A stretch of 64,000 bases of DNA from Frigidibacter mobilis (GCF_001620265.1 NZ_CP012661.1:930001-994000); one strand, 5' to 3'. Positions 11,554-20,882 are shown, counted from the stretch's first letter. Numbers and translations: made by a program. Notes: a model not told the origin generated them from the letters alone.

Positions 11554-12849
11554 TCAGGCTGCCTGTTCGCTGCGCGGGCGGCGCGAGGGGCGCTTGGCCG
11601 GGCGCTTGCGGGTGCCGTCGGCGGCCATCGGCTTGCCGTAACCGCCCTGCTTGGGCGCGCCTGAGGGCTTCTGGCCCGGCTTGCGCTGCGGGCGGGCGCC
11701 CGGCTGCGGGGTCTGCGCGACCGGAACCTCGCCGCCGATCACCGGGATCGGGGCTTTCATGGCCTTTTCGATGGCGCGCAGATCGCCCACTTCCAGCGGC
11801 GAGCAGAAGGCGACGGCGCTGCCATCCTTGCCGGCGCGGGCGGTGCGGCCGATGCGGTGGACGTAGTTTTCCGGCACGTTCGGCAGGTCGTAGTTGTAGA
11901 CGTGGCGTACATCGGGAATGTCGAGCCCGCGGGCGGCGACATCGGTCGCCACCAGCACCTTGATCTCGCCGGCGCGGAACTGCGCGAGGGTGCGTTCACG
12001 CTGGCCCTGGCTTTTGTTGCCGTGGATGGCGCCGACCGAAAAACCCCACGAATCCAGCAGCTTCATCAGCTTTTCCGAGCCATGCTTGGTGCGACCGAAG
12101 ACCAGCGCCAGCTCTCCGGGATGCTTGGCCATGTAGTCTGCCAGCAGCTTTGCCTTGTCGCCCTGGTTCACGAAGTGCACGCCCTGCGTGATCTTTTCGG
12201 CGGCCTTGCCCGGCGGGTTGACGGCGACGCGGACCGGATCGGTCAGGTAGCTGTCGGCCAGCTCTTCCATCAGTTTCGGCATGGTGGCCGAGAACAGCAG
12301 CGTCTGGCGGTCGCGCGGCAGCAGCCGGGCGATCTGGCGCAGGGTGTGGATGAAGCCGATGTCGAGCATCTGGTCGGCCTCGTCCAGCACCAGATACTTG
12401 GTGTCGGCGAGGGTCAGGGCGCCGCGGTCCAAGAGGTCCATCAGCCGGCCCGGGGTGGCGATCAGCACATCGACGCCGCGCTTAAGCTTTTCAACTTGCA
12501 CGTTAATCGAGGCGCCGCCCACCACGCGGAACACCCTGATCGGGGTGCCGTCGGCATAGGCGGTGACGTTGTCCGAGATCTGGGTGGCCAGCTCGCGGGT
12601 GGGGGCGAGGATTAGCGCGCGCACCGATTTGGGGGTGGGGCGCTTGCCGTATTCGATCAGCCGCGTGACCATCGGCAGGCCGAAGGCGGCGGTCTTGCCG
12701 GTGCCGGTCTGGGCGAGGCCCAGCAGGTCGCGGCCCTTGACGATATGGGGGATGGCCTCTGCCTGGATCGGCGTCGGTTTGGTCAGCCCGATGGCGGGCA
12801 GGTTTTCGAGAACCTGTTTGGACAGGCCGAGATTGTCGAAGTTTTCCAA
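11554..12849 (-). CDS. rhlE: DEAD-box RNA helicase, RhlE-like
   Basis: ATP-dependent RNA helicase for ribosome assembly or mRNA turnover. All family motifs occur in order: FDNLGLS and KPTPIQ (Q motif), AQTGTGKT, PTRELATQ, TPGR, LDEAD, FSATMP, VARGLDIP and HRIGRTARAG. A basic, Pro/Lys/Arg-rich tail of about 70 residues follows, typical of RNA binding. I place the start at the TTG at 12849, which gives the family N-terminus ENFDNLGL and has ACGGA upstream. Another TTG at 12888 would add 13 residues, so the exact start is uncertain. Confidence 0.9.
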   Translation of the reverse strand: MENFDNLGLSKQVLENLPAIGLTKPTPIQAEAIPHIVKGRDLLGLAQTGTGKTAAFGLPMVTRLIEYGKRPTPKSVRALILAPTRELATQISDNVTAYADGTPIRVFRVVGGASINVQVEKLKRGVDVLIATPGRLMDLLDRGALTLADTKYLVLDEADQMLDIGFIHTLRQIARLLPRDRQTLLFSATMPKLMEELADSYLTDPVRVAVNPPGKAAEKITQGVHFVNQGDKAKLLADYMAKHPGELALVFGRTKHGSEKLMKLLDSWGFSVGAIHGNKSQGQRERTLAQFRAGEIKVLVATDVAARGLDIPDVRHVYNYDLPNVPENYVHRIGRTARAGKDGSAVAFCSPLEVGDLRAIEKAMKAPIPVIGGEVPVAQTPQPGARPQRKPGQKPSGAPKQGGYGKPMAADGTRKRPAKRPSRRPRSEQAA

Positions 12850-13177
12850 GGTTTTATCCGTAGTATGCGCCGGGTTTCGGCGCAGCAAATGTCAACCCCG
12901 GAAGGCTCCGGGGCAGTGCGGCGGGGCGCGGGCAGACGTGCCCGCTGGACCCCTGGCGTGACATGGGAACCTGGTCTCCGAGCCTGTCGCCAATGGGCGG
13001 GGCTGCTCACGCGGCAGCGGGCTTCGGGTGAATGGCAGATGGGGCAGATTGCCGCGGAAGTCAAGGGTTCTGCTGACCGGGATGTGACCGGGGGCGGCTG
13101 TCGGCCTGGGGCAAGCTGGGGTAGGATGGGCGCAACAGCGGATGCCGAAAAGGTGCCACGAGCAGGACGGGTTCAGG
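12850..13177. other. Intergenic region, no gene seen
   Basis: Gap between the divergent helicase and secreted-protein genes. It must contain their promoters. Open frames here lack plausible starts or family resemblance, and I see no RNA gene. Confidence 0.5.
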
Positions 13178-13774
13178 ATGTTCAAGCGATTTCAGTTGGT
13201 TGCGATGGCGGTGCTGCTGGCGGTGCCGATGGGGGCAGGGCCGGCGGCGGCCAAGGCGCAGATGTGTTCGGCGGTGGTCGAGGGCGTGGCGGTGACGCTG
13301 GGCTACAATGACGAGGCGGATGTCTGGTCCTCGCGCCGCGAACGCTGGGGGCTGGACAAGGGCGCCTGTCCGGCACGGGTCATCATCGCGCATATGGCCC
13401 CGGACCTGACCGAGCAGGAGCGGGGGGTGTTCTGCCTGCAGCATGATCCAATCCTGAACGGTTTCAGTGGCTTGGCGATGGGAGAGCGCGATGCTTACGG
13501 GCTGTGCGAGACCACGGGGCGGGTCTGCCGGTTCGTCAATTCCACCGCCGATGGCGCTCGCGACGTGGCTGGGATTGCCGTTACCACGGGGGTTGAGGCG
13601 GTGCGCCACAACTCGGGTGCGGTGATCCTGTCGGGGTCTTCCACGGGCCTTGCAGCAACGCTGTCGGGGCTGGGAACCACCGTTGCCGGGGTGCTGTCGG
13701 CGCCAGCGGCGCTGGCCGGGGCGGCGGCGAGCGTGGTCGTGGTCGGCGGGGCGGTCTGGGTGTGTTCGGACTAG
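13178..13774 (+). CDS. Secreted/membrane-anchored hypothetical protein
   Basis: 198-aa protein with a clear Sec signal peptide (MFKRFQLVAMAVLLAVPMG, cleavage near AAAKA-Q at about 28). The middle part has five cysteines and mixed composition. The C-terminal 60 residues are strongly hydrophobic and Gly/Ala/Val-rich (TVAGVLSAPAALAGAAASVV), which suggests a membrane anchor or hairpin. AGCAGGACGGGTTCAGG precedes ATG 13178. I do not recognise the family. Single gene, convergent with the LysR-type gene. Confidence 0.65.
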   Translation: MFKRFQLVAMAVLLAVPMGAGPAAAKAQMCSAVVEGVAVTLGYNDEADVWSSRRERWGLDKGACPARVIIAHMAPDLTEQERGVFCLQHDPILNGFSGLAMGERDAYGLCETTGRVCRFVNSTADGARDVAGIAVTTGVEAVRHNSGAVILSGSSTGLAATLSGLGTTVAGVLSAPAALAGAAASVVVVGGAVWVCSD

Positions 13775-13837
13775 CTGCCTGGGGCCGGCATCTGGTGGGC
13801 GGCGGAGGCGGGGGGCAATTTCGCTGTTGCGCCGAAC

Positions 13838-14833
13838 TCACCGTTCCACTGGCGGGACATTTGCAGCGCCGGCATGGAGAGTGGAAGCAGGGGTAGTCGT
13901 CTGGCCTGACAATTTCAGTTCACTCGCCAGCAGGCGGCTTGCCGCCCCGACCTCGGTCGGCCGCCAGTAGAAGCCGACTTCCGGCAGCGGAAAGCTGAGC
14001 GGTGTCTTGATACTGACCAGCCGGCCATCGTCGATCCAGGGTTTGACGATGCTGCGGGGAAGCAGGGACAGCAGCCCACCCGAAGCCAGCAGGGGAAGGA
14101 TGACCGCAGGTACGCGGCTGATGATCTGGACTTCGTGCCTGATGGTCCAATCGGCATTGCGGGTAAAGGCATCGAAATGCTGGCGTGCCACCGTTGCGAC
14201 ATGGTTGGTCAGCCATGTTGCCTCTTGGAGATCCGCATCCGTGGCCACCCCCGACGCAGCCAGTGGATGAGAGGGCGCGCAGGCAACCTCTAGAGAATCC
14301 GGCAGGCAGCTGACGAACTCCCAATCGGCCGGCACGATCTGGCGCCAGCGGCAGGCAATGATGTCAAAGGTGTCGCTGGTGAACGAGGCATCGAGGTTTT
14401 GCCCCAGCAGGGATTCGATCTGGACCTGAATATCGGGATGGCGCCGGGCAAAGGTTGGCAGGGCCCCGTGCAGCAGGCCGCTTTCCGCAGCGATGCTGAC
14501 CCCGATCCGGACCAACCCACCGTCGCGGCGCTTGTGCGAGGCGATCAACTCGGCCCCCTCTTCGGTTGCAGCAATGATGCGCCGGGCGACGGGCAGCAGG
14601 TCCGTTGCGGTTCGCGTCGGGGTCACGCCGCGGGAATGGCGCAAGAACAGCGTGGTTTCCAGCAATTGCTCCAGTTCGGCGACCAACTGGCTCATGGCGG
14701 GCTGGGTCATGTCCATCGCCTCTGCCGCCCGGCTCATCGAACGCAGGTCGTCAAGCGCGATCAGGGCCTGCATGTGCCGCAGGCGCGCCCGGGCCATCAT
14801 ACGGCGCAGGAGAGTGAGAGAGTTGATTGCCAC
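13838..14833 (-). CDS. LysR-family regulator of the adjacent TTT operon
   Basis: 331-aa LTTR. The N-terminal helix-turn-helix covers about residues 18-75 (MQALIALDDLRSMSRAAEAM, then TQPAMSQLVAELE). An effector-binding periplasmic-protein-like domain follows from ~105 (VRIGVSIAAESGLLHG). It is divergent from a tripartite tricarboxylate transporter operon with 101 bases between the starts, so it most likely controls that operon in response to the transported acid or a breakdown product (inference). A T-N11-A palindrome lies in the spacer. Confidence 0.9.
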   Translation of the reverse strand: MAINSLTLLRRMMARARLRHMQALIALDDLRSMSRAAEAMDMTQPAMSQLVAELEQLLETTLFLRHSRGVTPTRTATDLLPVARRIIAATEEGAELIASHKRRDGGLVRIGVSIAAESGLLHGALPTFARRHPDIQVQIESLLGQNLDASFTSDTFDIIACRWRQIVPADWEFVSCLPDSLEVACAPSHPLAASGVATDADLQEATWLTNHVATVARQHFDAFTRNADWTIRHEVQIISRVPAVILPLLASGGLLSLLPRSIVKPWIDDGRLVSIKTPLSFPLPEVGFYWRPTEVGAASRLLASELKLSGQTTTPASTLHAGAANVPPVER

Positions 14834-14847
14834 GATATAGGCGCCTC

Positions 14848-14866
14848 TTATCGCAGGATGGGATAA
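14848..14866. promoter_or_regulatory. Candidate LysR-type operator (T-N11-A)
   Basis: TTATCGCAGGATGGGATAA has perfect arms TTATC/GATAA and fits the T-N11-A rule. It lies 14 bases upstream of the LysR start and 68 bases before the first TTT gene, the normal place for an LTTR recognition site. Confidence 0.55.
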
Positions 14867-14934
14867 ATGATTTCAGTTATATATCTCTGCACTCCTAAGC
14901 TGTCATTCATATCGAGGCTCTGGGAGGAGGTTTC

Positions 14935-15936
14935 ATGGAATTCACGATCAATACCTTGTCGCGTCGCCGGTTTGCGGGAGTTGGGCTTGGCCTTGCGCTG
15001 GCGCTTGGCGCGACCCTGCCGGCTGCGTCGCTGGCCCACGATGCCTGGCCGGACGGGCCGGTGCAGTTCTACGTGCCTGCAAGCCCCGGAGGCGGCACCG
15101 ATGCGGTGGCCCGCATCATTGCGGACAAGCTGCAAGAGCAGTTGGGGGCGCCGTTCATCGTGGTCAACGCGCCCGGCGGCGGCGGCGCGGTTGCGGCAGA
15201 GCAGGTGCGCAATGCGCGCCCCGATGGCCAGATCCTACTGTTCTTTCATACCGGCCTGCTGACCGCCTATCATACCGGCGCCTATCCCAACAATCCGCTG
15301 GAAGAGTTCACCACGCTGGCACTGATGCCGGTGGGGGGCAGCTACGCGCTGGCGGTGCCCGCAGACTCGTCTTTCCAGACCGTTGCCGATCTTGTCGAGG
15401 CGGCAAAGGCAGCGCCGGGCAGCATCAGCGTGGGCGTGCAGTTGCGCGGCTCGACCCATTTCATGGGCGGGCTTCTGGCTGAGGATAGTGGCGCGACCTT
15501 CCGCTTTGTCGAGGCGGGGTCGGATTCCGACAAGCTGGTGCAGCTGCAGGGCAAGCAGATCAACGCCGCACTCATCAACACCTCGAACACCAAGCAGTAT
15601 CTGGACACGGGGGCGCTGCGGGTTCTGGGCACCATTGCAGCCACGCCCGCGCGTGACCCGCTGATCCCGGATATGCCCTCGCTGGTCGAGCAAGGCTATG
15701 AAAGCGCGCTGTTCGGCTTCGACTTCATGGTGATGGGGCCCAAGGACATGGACCCTGCTTTGGTTACTGCGATCCATGATGCCATGACCGCCGCGGCGAC
15801 CGACCCTTCGGCCGGCGAGCAGCTGAAAACCTTCGGAATGCCTGTCACGGCGCTGGCCGAAGCCGAAATGGCGGGCCAGCTGGAACAGACCGATCAGCGC
15901 ATCCGGGACACTGCGGCTGCGCTTGGCCTGAACTGA
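14935..15936 (+). CDS. TTT-system substrate-binding protein (Bug/TctC family), first copy
   Basis: 333-aa periplasmic receptor of a tripartite tricarboxylate transporter. The N-terminus has a Tat-like signal (LSRRRFAGVGLGLALALG, cleavage near ASLAH). The mature part shows Bug-family features: FYVPASPGGGTDAVARIIAD, VVNAPGGGGAVAAEQV and NARPDGQIL. GGGAGGAGGTTTC precedes ATG 14935. First gene of a six-gene operon with two hydrolases, a second receptor and TctB/TctA. Substrate unknown; the family binds carboxylates. Confidence 0.92.
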   Translation: MEFTINTLSRRRFAGVGLGLALALGATLPAASLAHDAWPDGPVQFYVPASPGGGTDAVARIIADKLQEQLGAPFIVVNAPGGGGAVAAEQVRNARPDGQILLFFHTGLLTAYHTGAYPNNPLEEFTTLALMPVGGSYALAVPADSSFQTVADLVEAAKAAPGSISVGVQLRGSTHFMGGLLAEDSGATFRFVEAGSDSDKLVQLQGKQINAALINTSNTKQYLDTGALRVLGTIAATPARDPLIPDMPSLVEQGYESALFGFDFMVMGPKDMDPALVTAIHDAMTAAATDPSAGEQLKTFGMPVTALAEAEMAGQLEQTDQRIRDTAAALGLN

Positions 15937-16016
15937 ACCTTCTGCCTTTTCGAACATCGCCCGGCGCCGCCTTTCGCAGCGCCGGGCCGATGCCCCGTAC
16001 CTTTCAGGAGCCCCAG

Positions 16017-16859
16017 ATGACCAGACGCCCCCTGCCGCCGTTGCCGACCGACCCGTTCGAATGCCTCTGCCAAGGCTGCGAGCGCCCGTGGGAGGTGGCC
16101 ACCGAACCGTTCGAGGTTGCGCGTGACACCTATTATGTCGGCAACAACTGGGTCGGGGCCTATCTGCTGGCCTCGGATGATGGGCTGGCATTGATCGACA
16201 CTACGATGCAGCCGCAGATCTATCTGGTCCTTGAGAACATCCGCAAGCTGGGCTTCGACCCGGCTGACATCCGCAAGATCCTGATTTCGCACATGCATTA
16301 CGACCATACCGGCGGTGTGCGGGCCCTGGTCGAGCACACGGGCGCCGAAGTCCTGATGAGCCGCGAGGACTGGGACTTCATGACCCAGCATCCCGATCAG
16401 ATCTTCACCGAGGGCTATCCCTTCGGCAGCTTCACGCCCGATGGGTTCTTTGACGATGACCGGCCGGTGCAGCTGGGGCAGCGCAGTATCCGCACGGTGC
16501 TGTCGCCCGGCCATACGCCCGGCACCACCTCGTTCTTCTTCGAGGCAGAGGGCGCGGACGGCCGCCCTGCGCTTTGCGGGATGCATGGCGGCGTGGGCCT
16601 GAACACGATGACCGATGAGGCTTTGGCGGCATCGGGCCAGCCCGCGTCGATCCGCGGGGATTTCCTGCGCTCGCTGCTGGCGCTGCGCCAGATCCCGGTG
16701 GAGATCACCCTTGGCTCGCATCCCAAGCAGGTGGGGATGATGGAGAAGGTCGACCTGATCCGCCCGGGGAATAACCCGTTCCAGGACCCGGCGATCTGGC
16801 ACCAGTTGATCGACGGCCGTATCGCGCAGGTCCGCGCCCTGATGGGCGCCGCCGCATGA
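16017..16859 (+). CDS. Metallo-beta-lactamase-fold hydrolase
   Basis: 280-aa MBL-fold protein. The zinc motif is HMHYDHTGG (HxHxDH) near residue 95, followed by LSPGHTPGTTSFFF, with a C-terminal His in LGSHPKQ. It resembles N-acyl-lactone or other ester/lactone hydrolases more than true beta-lactamases, and it has no signal peptide. CAGGAGCCCCAG fixes ATG 16017. Its stop overlaps the esterase start by four bases. In this operon it probably opens or hydrolyses the imported compound (inference). Confidence 0.85.
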   Translation: MTRRPLPPLPTDPFECLCQGCERPWEVATEPFEVARDTYYVGNNWVGAYLLASDDGLALIDTTMQPQIYLVLENIRKLGFDPADIRKILISHMHYDHTGGVRALVEHTGAEVLMSREDWDFMTQHPDQIFTEGYPFGSFTPDGFFDDDRPVQLGQRSIRTVLSPGHTPGTTSFFFEAEGADGRPALCGMHGGVGLNTMTDEALAASGQPASIRGDFLRSLLALRQIPVEITLGSHPKQVGMMEKVDLIRPGNNPFQDPAIWHQLIDGRIAQVRALMGAAA

Positions 16860-17764
16860 GCAGCGAATTCGACTGGACCCCGGAAGAACGTGCCGCCAAG
16901 GCCCAAGAGCTGCGCACCGGTTCGCTGATCGCCACGAATCTCACGCCCGAGATGGAGGCGGATCTGGACCTGGTCAATGTGACCGAACTGTCGGTGCCAA
17001 CCCGCCTGGGGGCCAGCCGCGTACTGAAGCTGGTGCCGAAGAGCGGGAGCCAAGGCTTGCGTCCGCTGGTCATCAACCTGCATGGCGGCGGATTCGTGCG
17101 GGGCTATCAGCATCGGGACACGGTGTTCTGCGCCCACTTGGCAAGCCGGCTGGATGCCGTGGTGCTGGACATCGACTACCGGCTTGCGCCCGAGCATCCG
17201 TTTCCGGCCGCGCTGCATGAAAGCTACGACATCACCGCATGGGCCTTTGTTCATGCTGCGATGCTGGGGATCGACCCGGCACGGATCGCGCTTGGCGGGC
17301 ACAGCGCGGGCGGCAACCTGACGGCCGCCATCTGCCTGATGGCCAGCCGGTCCGGAGATTTCCGTCTTTGTGCGCAGTTTCTGGATTATCCGTTCCTTGA
17401 TGCCGTGACAGAGCCCGAGGACAAGCTGGAACCGCACAGCATCTTCCCGGCCGATCGCCTGCGTGCGTTCAACGCGCTCTATGGTGTCCGGCGGGCCAAT
17501 CTCAGCGACCCGCTGATGTCACCGCTCTACGCCGACGGCGCCGAGCTGGCGGGGCAGCCCCCGGCCTTCGTGATGATCGCTGGCCTCGATCCGCTGCGGT
17601 TCGAGGCGCAGCGCTATGCCGGCCGACTGGTGGAGGCGGGGGTGGATGTGACGGTGCGCCAGTTTCACGATTGCGACCACGGCTTCCTGATCGCCGGGCA
17701 GGCCCGCCATCTGGGCGCCCGGCAAGTGCTGGTCAACTGGCTGCACCAGCACCTTTACGACTGA
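16856..17764 (+). CDS. Alpha/beta hydrolase, HSL-type esterase
   Basis: 302-aa alpha/beta-hydrolase_3 protein of the hormone-sensitive-lipase group. It has the oxyanion motif LHGGGFVRGY near 77, the nucleophile elbow GGHSAGGNL near 155, Asp in AGLDPLR near 245 and His in CDHGF near 278. It likely cleaves a short-chain ester in the cytoplasm. It overlaps the MBL-fold gene (ATGA) and precedes the second receptor gene, so it belongs to the TTT operon. Confidence 0.88.
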   Translation: MSSEFDWTPEERAAKAQELRTGSLIATNLTPEMEADLDLVNVTELSVPTRLGASRVLKLVPKSGSQGLRPLVINLHGGGFVRGYQHRDTVFCAHLASRLDAVVLDIDYRLAPEHPFPAALHESYDITAWAFVHAAMLGIDPARIALGGHSAGGNLTAAICLMASRSGDFRLCAQFLDYPFLDAVTEPEDKLEPHSIFPADRLRAFNALYGVRRANLSDPLMSPLYADGAELAGQPPAFVMIAGLDPLRFEAQRYAGRLVEAGVDVTVRQFHDCDHGFLIAGQARHLGARQVLVNWLHQHLYD

Positions 17765-17791
17765 TGCTGCATGATGAGAGGGAGGAGACAC

Positions 17792-18751
17792 ATGCGACAA
17801 CTGAACACCTGGCTGGCTTTCGGCGCCCTTGCCCTTTGCGCAACCCCGATGGCGGCGGCGGCACAGGAGTGGCCGGACGGCACGATCGAGCTGGTGATCC
17901 CGTCGCGGCCCGGCGGTGGCACCGACATCATGGGGCGCATCGTTGCCGACTATCTACAACAGGCGTTGGATGTGCCGGTGGCTGTCATCAACCAGCCCGG
18001 CGGCGGTGGCACCGTCGCGTTCGAGCAGGTGCGTAATGCCGATCCTGACGGGCAGACGCTGCTGTTCCATCACACCGGCCTGCTGGTGAATGCCCATACC
18101 GGCAAATATGACCGCAGCCTTGAAGACTTCACCACCGTTGCCATCGCGCAAAGCTATCCGCCGCAGGTGTTTGCGGTGGGGGCCGATGCACCCTGGCGCA
18201 CGCTGCGCGAGTTTGTCGAAGATGCCCGCGCCCGGCCCGGACAACTGACGGTGGGCGTCGCCCTGGGAGGATCGTCCCACTTCATCGCCGGTGAGCTGAT
18301 GGCAAACGAGCAGATCGAGCTTCGGCTGGTGGAAGCGGCCGCCGAGGTGGACAAGGTCGCCGGCGTTCAGGGTGGCCATATCTCCATCGGCAATCTGGGG
18401 GCGGGGTCTGCGCGCCAGTTCGAGCAGGCGGGCCAGATGCGCGGCCTGTGCATGCTCGACCCCGAGCCGGACCCGGACTATCCTGAATACCAGACCTGCG
18501 CGAGCCAGGGCGTTGACATCACATGGCTGGCGCCGCTGGTCATCTGGGGGCCCGCGGGCATGGATCCGGCGATCACCGAACGGATCAACACCGCCATCAC
18601 AGGCATGGCAGAGGACACCAAGGTACAGGAACGTCTGGCAGCGACCGACAGCGCCTTCCGTCGCTACAGCGTTGCCGAAGCCGAGGCGCTGGTGGCGCAG
18701 GAAGATGCCAAGATCGCCGAACTGGCGGAAAGCCTGCAACTGACAAAATAG
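17792..18751 (+). CDS. TTT-system substrate-binding protein (Bug/TctC family), second copy
   Basis: 319-aa periplasmic receptor with a Sec signal (LAFGALALCATPMAAAAQ). Motifs are VIPSRPGGGTDIMGRIVADY and INQPGGGGTVAFEQV. It is clearly paralogous to the receptor at 14935 but diverged, so the two may deliver different ligands to one membrane complex. ATG 17792 has GGGAGGAGACAC upstream and was preferred over the earlier in-frame ATG 17771. tctB starts 33 bases downstream. Confidence 0.91.
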   Translation: MRQLNTWLAFGALALCATPMAAAAQEWPDGTIELVIPSRPGGGTDIMGRIVADYLQQALDVPVAVINQPGGGGTVAFEQVRNADPDGQTLLFHHTGLLVNAHTGKYDRSLEDFTTVAIAQSYPPQVFAVGADAPWRTLREFVEDARARPGQLTVGVALGGSSHFIAGELMANEQIELRLVEAAAEVDKVAGVQGGHISIGNLGAGSARQFEQAGQMRGLCMLDPEPDPDYPEYQTCASQGVDITWLAPLVIWGPAGMDPAITERINTAITGMAEDTKVQERLAATDSAFRRYSVAEAEALVAQEDAKIAELAESLQLTK

Positions 18752-18784
18752 CGCGCAACGCCGATTTCGGGAGGAGAACCGACA

Positions 18785-19231
18785 ATGAACACCGATAAGC
18801 CGCTCGGCGCGGCGCTGGTCGCCATCGGGGGGGCAGGGATCCTGATCGCCCTGCAGATCAGCGTGCGCACCTTCAACAACGACCCCGGCCCCAAGCTGTT
18901 TCCGATCATGGCCTGCACGATCCTGGTGATCTGCGGGCTGGGGCTGCTGTTCCAGCGCAGCAACGAACCTGCCCCGCCCATCTTGGGCGCGGAATGGCGC
19001 CGGGGGATTGCGATGGCCGGGCTGCTGGTCGGCTATGCCGCGGGCCTGTGGCTTGTCGGCTTCTATCCGGCCACGCTGATCGGCTCCTTTGCCATCTACT
19101 ACGTCATCGCGGGCCGGGACCGGCGCAGCATCCTGCGCGGCGCGATCTATGCCGTGCTTGTCACCGGCGTTGTCCATCTGGTGTTCCGGGTCGCCCTTGG
19201 CGCCTTCCTGCCTCACGGCATCCTCTTCTAA
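18785..19231 (+). CDS. tctB: TTT-system small membrane subunit TctB
   Basis: 148-aa integral membrane protein with four predicted helices (ALVAIGGAGILIALQI, KLFPIMACTILVICGLGLLF, GIAMAGLLVGYAAGLWLV, AVLVTGVVHLVFRVALG) and the family feature DPGPKLFP before helix 2. It completes the tripartite transporter with TctA and the receptors. GGGAGGAGAACCGACA precedes the ATG. Only 11 bases separate it from tctA. Confidence 0.9.
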   Translation: MNTDKPLGAALVAIGGAGILIALQISVRTFNNDPGPKLFPIMACTILVICGLGLLFQRSNEPAPPILGAEWRRGIAMAGLLVGYAAGLWLVGFYPATLIGSFAIYYVIAGRDRRSILRGAIYAVLVTGVVHLVFRVALGAFLPHGILF

Positions 19232-19242
19232 GGGCGCGCAGC

Positions 19243-20745
19243 ATGTTCGATACATTCATGTCACTGATGGAGCCGATGACCTTTCTGGTCATCTTGCTCG
19301 CCACGATCCTCGGTATCATTTTGGGCGCCATTCCCGGGCTTTCCGGGGGACTCGGGGTTGCGCTTCTGCTGCCCGTGACCTTCGGGATGCCGGCAGAGGT
19401 GGGCATTGCGATGCTGGTGTCGATCTGGGTTGGCGGGGTTTCCGGCGGGCTGATCGGGTCGATCCTCCTGGGGATACCGGGCTCTCCGTCTTCCATCGCC
19501 ACGACGTTCGACGGTTATCCGATGACCCGCAACGGGCAGGCGGTCAAGGCGCTTGGCGCCGGGATCACCGCCTCATTCCTGGGCACCGTGCTGTCGATCG
19601 GCGTTGCGATGGCGCTGAGCCCGGTCCTGGCGAAGCTGGCGCTGAAGTTGGGGCCGTGGGAGTATTTCTCGCTCGGGTTCTGCGCGATCTCGCTGGTGGC
19701 CTCGCTGTCTATGGGCAGCGTGTTCCTGGGCATGGCCTCGGCTGCCTTCGGCCTGCTGCTCAGCACCATCGGCTTTGCGCCAATCGACGGCTATGCACGC
19801 TTCACCTTCGGCAGCATCTATCTGGGCAGCGGTCTGGATCTGGTCGCGCTGATGCTGGGCCTGTTCGCGGTCAAGCAGGTGGTGTCGGATCACGCGCGCG
19901 GGCAGCAGCAGGTGCCCGATATCGACATGTCCGACATCCGCGGCTTTGGCGTCAGCCTCGGCGAGTATCGGGACAATGCGTGGAACATCATCCGGTCGTT
20001 TTTCATCGGCCTGTGGATCGGATTTTTGCCGGGTATGGGCGCTGGCCTGTCGAACATGGTTGCCTATGCGCAGGCGAAATCCGCCTCTCGCCACCCCGAG
20101 AAATTCGGCAAGGGCTGCATCGACGGGGTGTTTGCCTCGGAAACCTCCAACAACGCCTCGGTCGGGGGATCGCTGATCCCCACCGTGGCCCTCGGCATTC
20201 CGGGGGATGGCACGACCGCCATCCTGCTCGGCGGCCTGATGATCCACGGCATCCAGGCGGGGCCGCTGCTGTTCACCAACAACCCCGGTGTCGTCTATGC
20301 CCTGTTCCTGACGGCGCTGATCGCAGCCGTGCTGGTGCTGTTCTTGCAATATGTCGGGATGCGGCTGTTTCCCGCGATCCTGAAGATCCCCTACCACTAT
20401 CTCTACCCGGCGGTCGTGGTCCTGGGCTTTGTGGGTGTCTTCGTCGGGTCCAGCACCGCGTTCAACTACGTGCTGCTTCTGGCTTTTGCCGCGCTGGGGC
20501 TGATTATGGACCGCTGTCGCCTGCCAGTTGGCCCGTTCATCCTGGCCTTCATCCTGGGTCCGATGCTGGAGCTGAACCTGCGCCGCGGGATCACCTACAC
20601 CGAAGACGGGGCCTGGCTGTTCCTGACCCGCCCTGCCTCGGCGATCTTGCTGGGCTTCGCGCTGCTGAGCATCGTGTGGCCGTATCTCGCGCCGCTGCTC
20701 AACAAGCTTCGTGCTGCCCGCATGAACCCGGAGGATCGGGCCTAG
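19243..20745 (+). CDS. tctA: TTT-system large membrane subunit TctA
   Basis: 500-aa transporter subunit with about 11-12 membrane helices. Family hallmarks are GAIPGLSGGLGVALLLPVTF near 25, GIPGSPSSIATTFDGYPM near 77 and the duplicated half-motif FLPGMGAGLSN with ALGIPGDGTTAILLGG. Full length and intact, unlike the second tctA in this window. Last gene of the operon. A long overlapping rightward frame (19089-20858) is only a shadow. Confidence 0.95.
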   Translation: MFDTFMSLMEPMTFLVILLATILGIILGAIPGLSGGLGVALLLPVTFGMPAEVGIAMLVSIWVGGVSGGLIGSILLGIPGSPSSIATTFDGYPMTRNGQAVKALGAGITASFLGTVLSIGVAMALSPVLAKLALKLGPWEYFSLGFCAISLVASLSMGSVFLGMASAAFGLLLSTIGFAPIDGYARFTFGSIYLGSGLDLVALMLGLFAVKQVVSDHARGQQQVPDIDMSDIRGFGVSLGEYRDNAWNIIRSFFIGLWIGFLPGMGAGLSNMVAYAQAKSASRHPEKFGKGCIDGVFASETSNNASVGGSLIPTVALGIPGDGTTAILLGGLMIHGIQAGPLLFTNNPGVVYALFLTALIAAVLVLFLQYVGMRLFPAILKIPYHYLYPAVVVLGFVGVFVGSSTAFNYVLLLAFAALGLIMDRCRLPVGPFILAFILGPMLELNLRRGITYTEDGAWLFLTRPASAILLGFALLSIVWPYLAPLLNKLRAARMNPEDRA

Positions 20746-20760
20746 CGAGCATCCGCGACA

Positions 20761-20794
20761 CTGCACGAGGAGGCCATGCCGTCTCGTCGTGCAG
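20761..20794 (+). terminator. Hairpin after tctA, possible terminator
   Basis: CTGCACGA (20761-20768) pairs with TCGTGCAG (20787-20794). A second possible stem, GCAGAG with CTCTGC, follows at about 20812-20838. Both lie between the convergent tctA and AraC-type genes. No T-run follows, so the role is uncertain. Confidence 0.35.
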
Positions 20795-20882
20795 ATGTCC
20801 CTGCGATCTGCAGCAGAGGCTGGTCGTTGCTCTGCAAGACGTGCCCGCGCATGGCTGACAGATCGCCAGTGCTGTCGTTACG

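Noticed and set aside
16017..16859. Beta-lactamase resistance gene
   Set aside because: It has the general MBL fold motif but no signal peptide, and sits in a catabolic operon; a lactone or ester hydrolase is more likely.
19089..20858. 589-codon rightward frame overlapping tctA
   Set aside because: Same-strand shadow of tctA in another frame; low-complexity composition and no motif, whereas the tctA frame has all family features.
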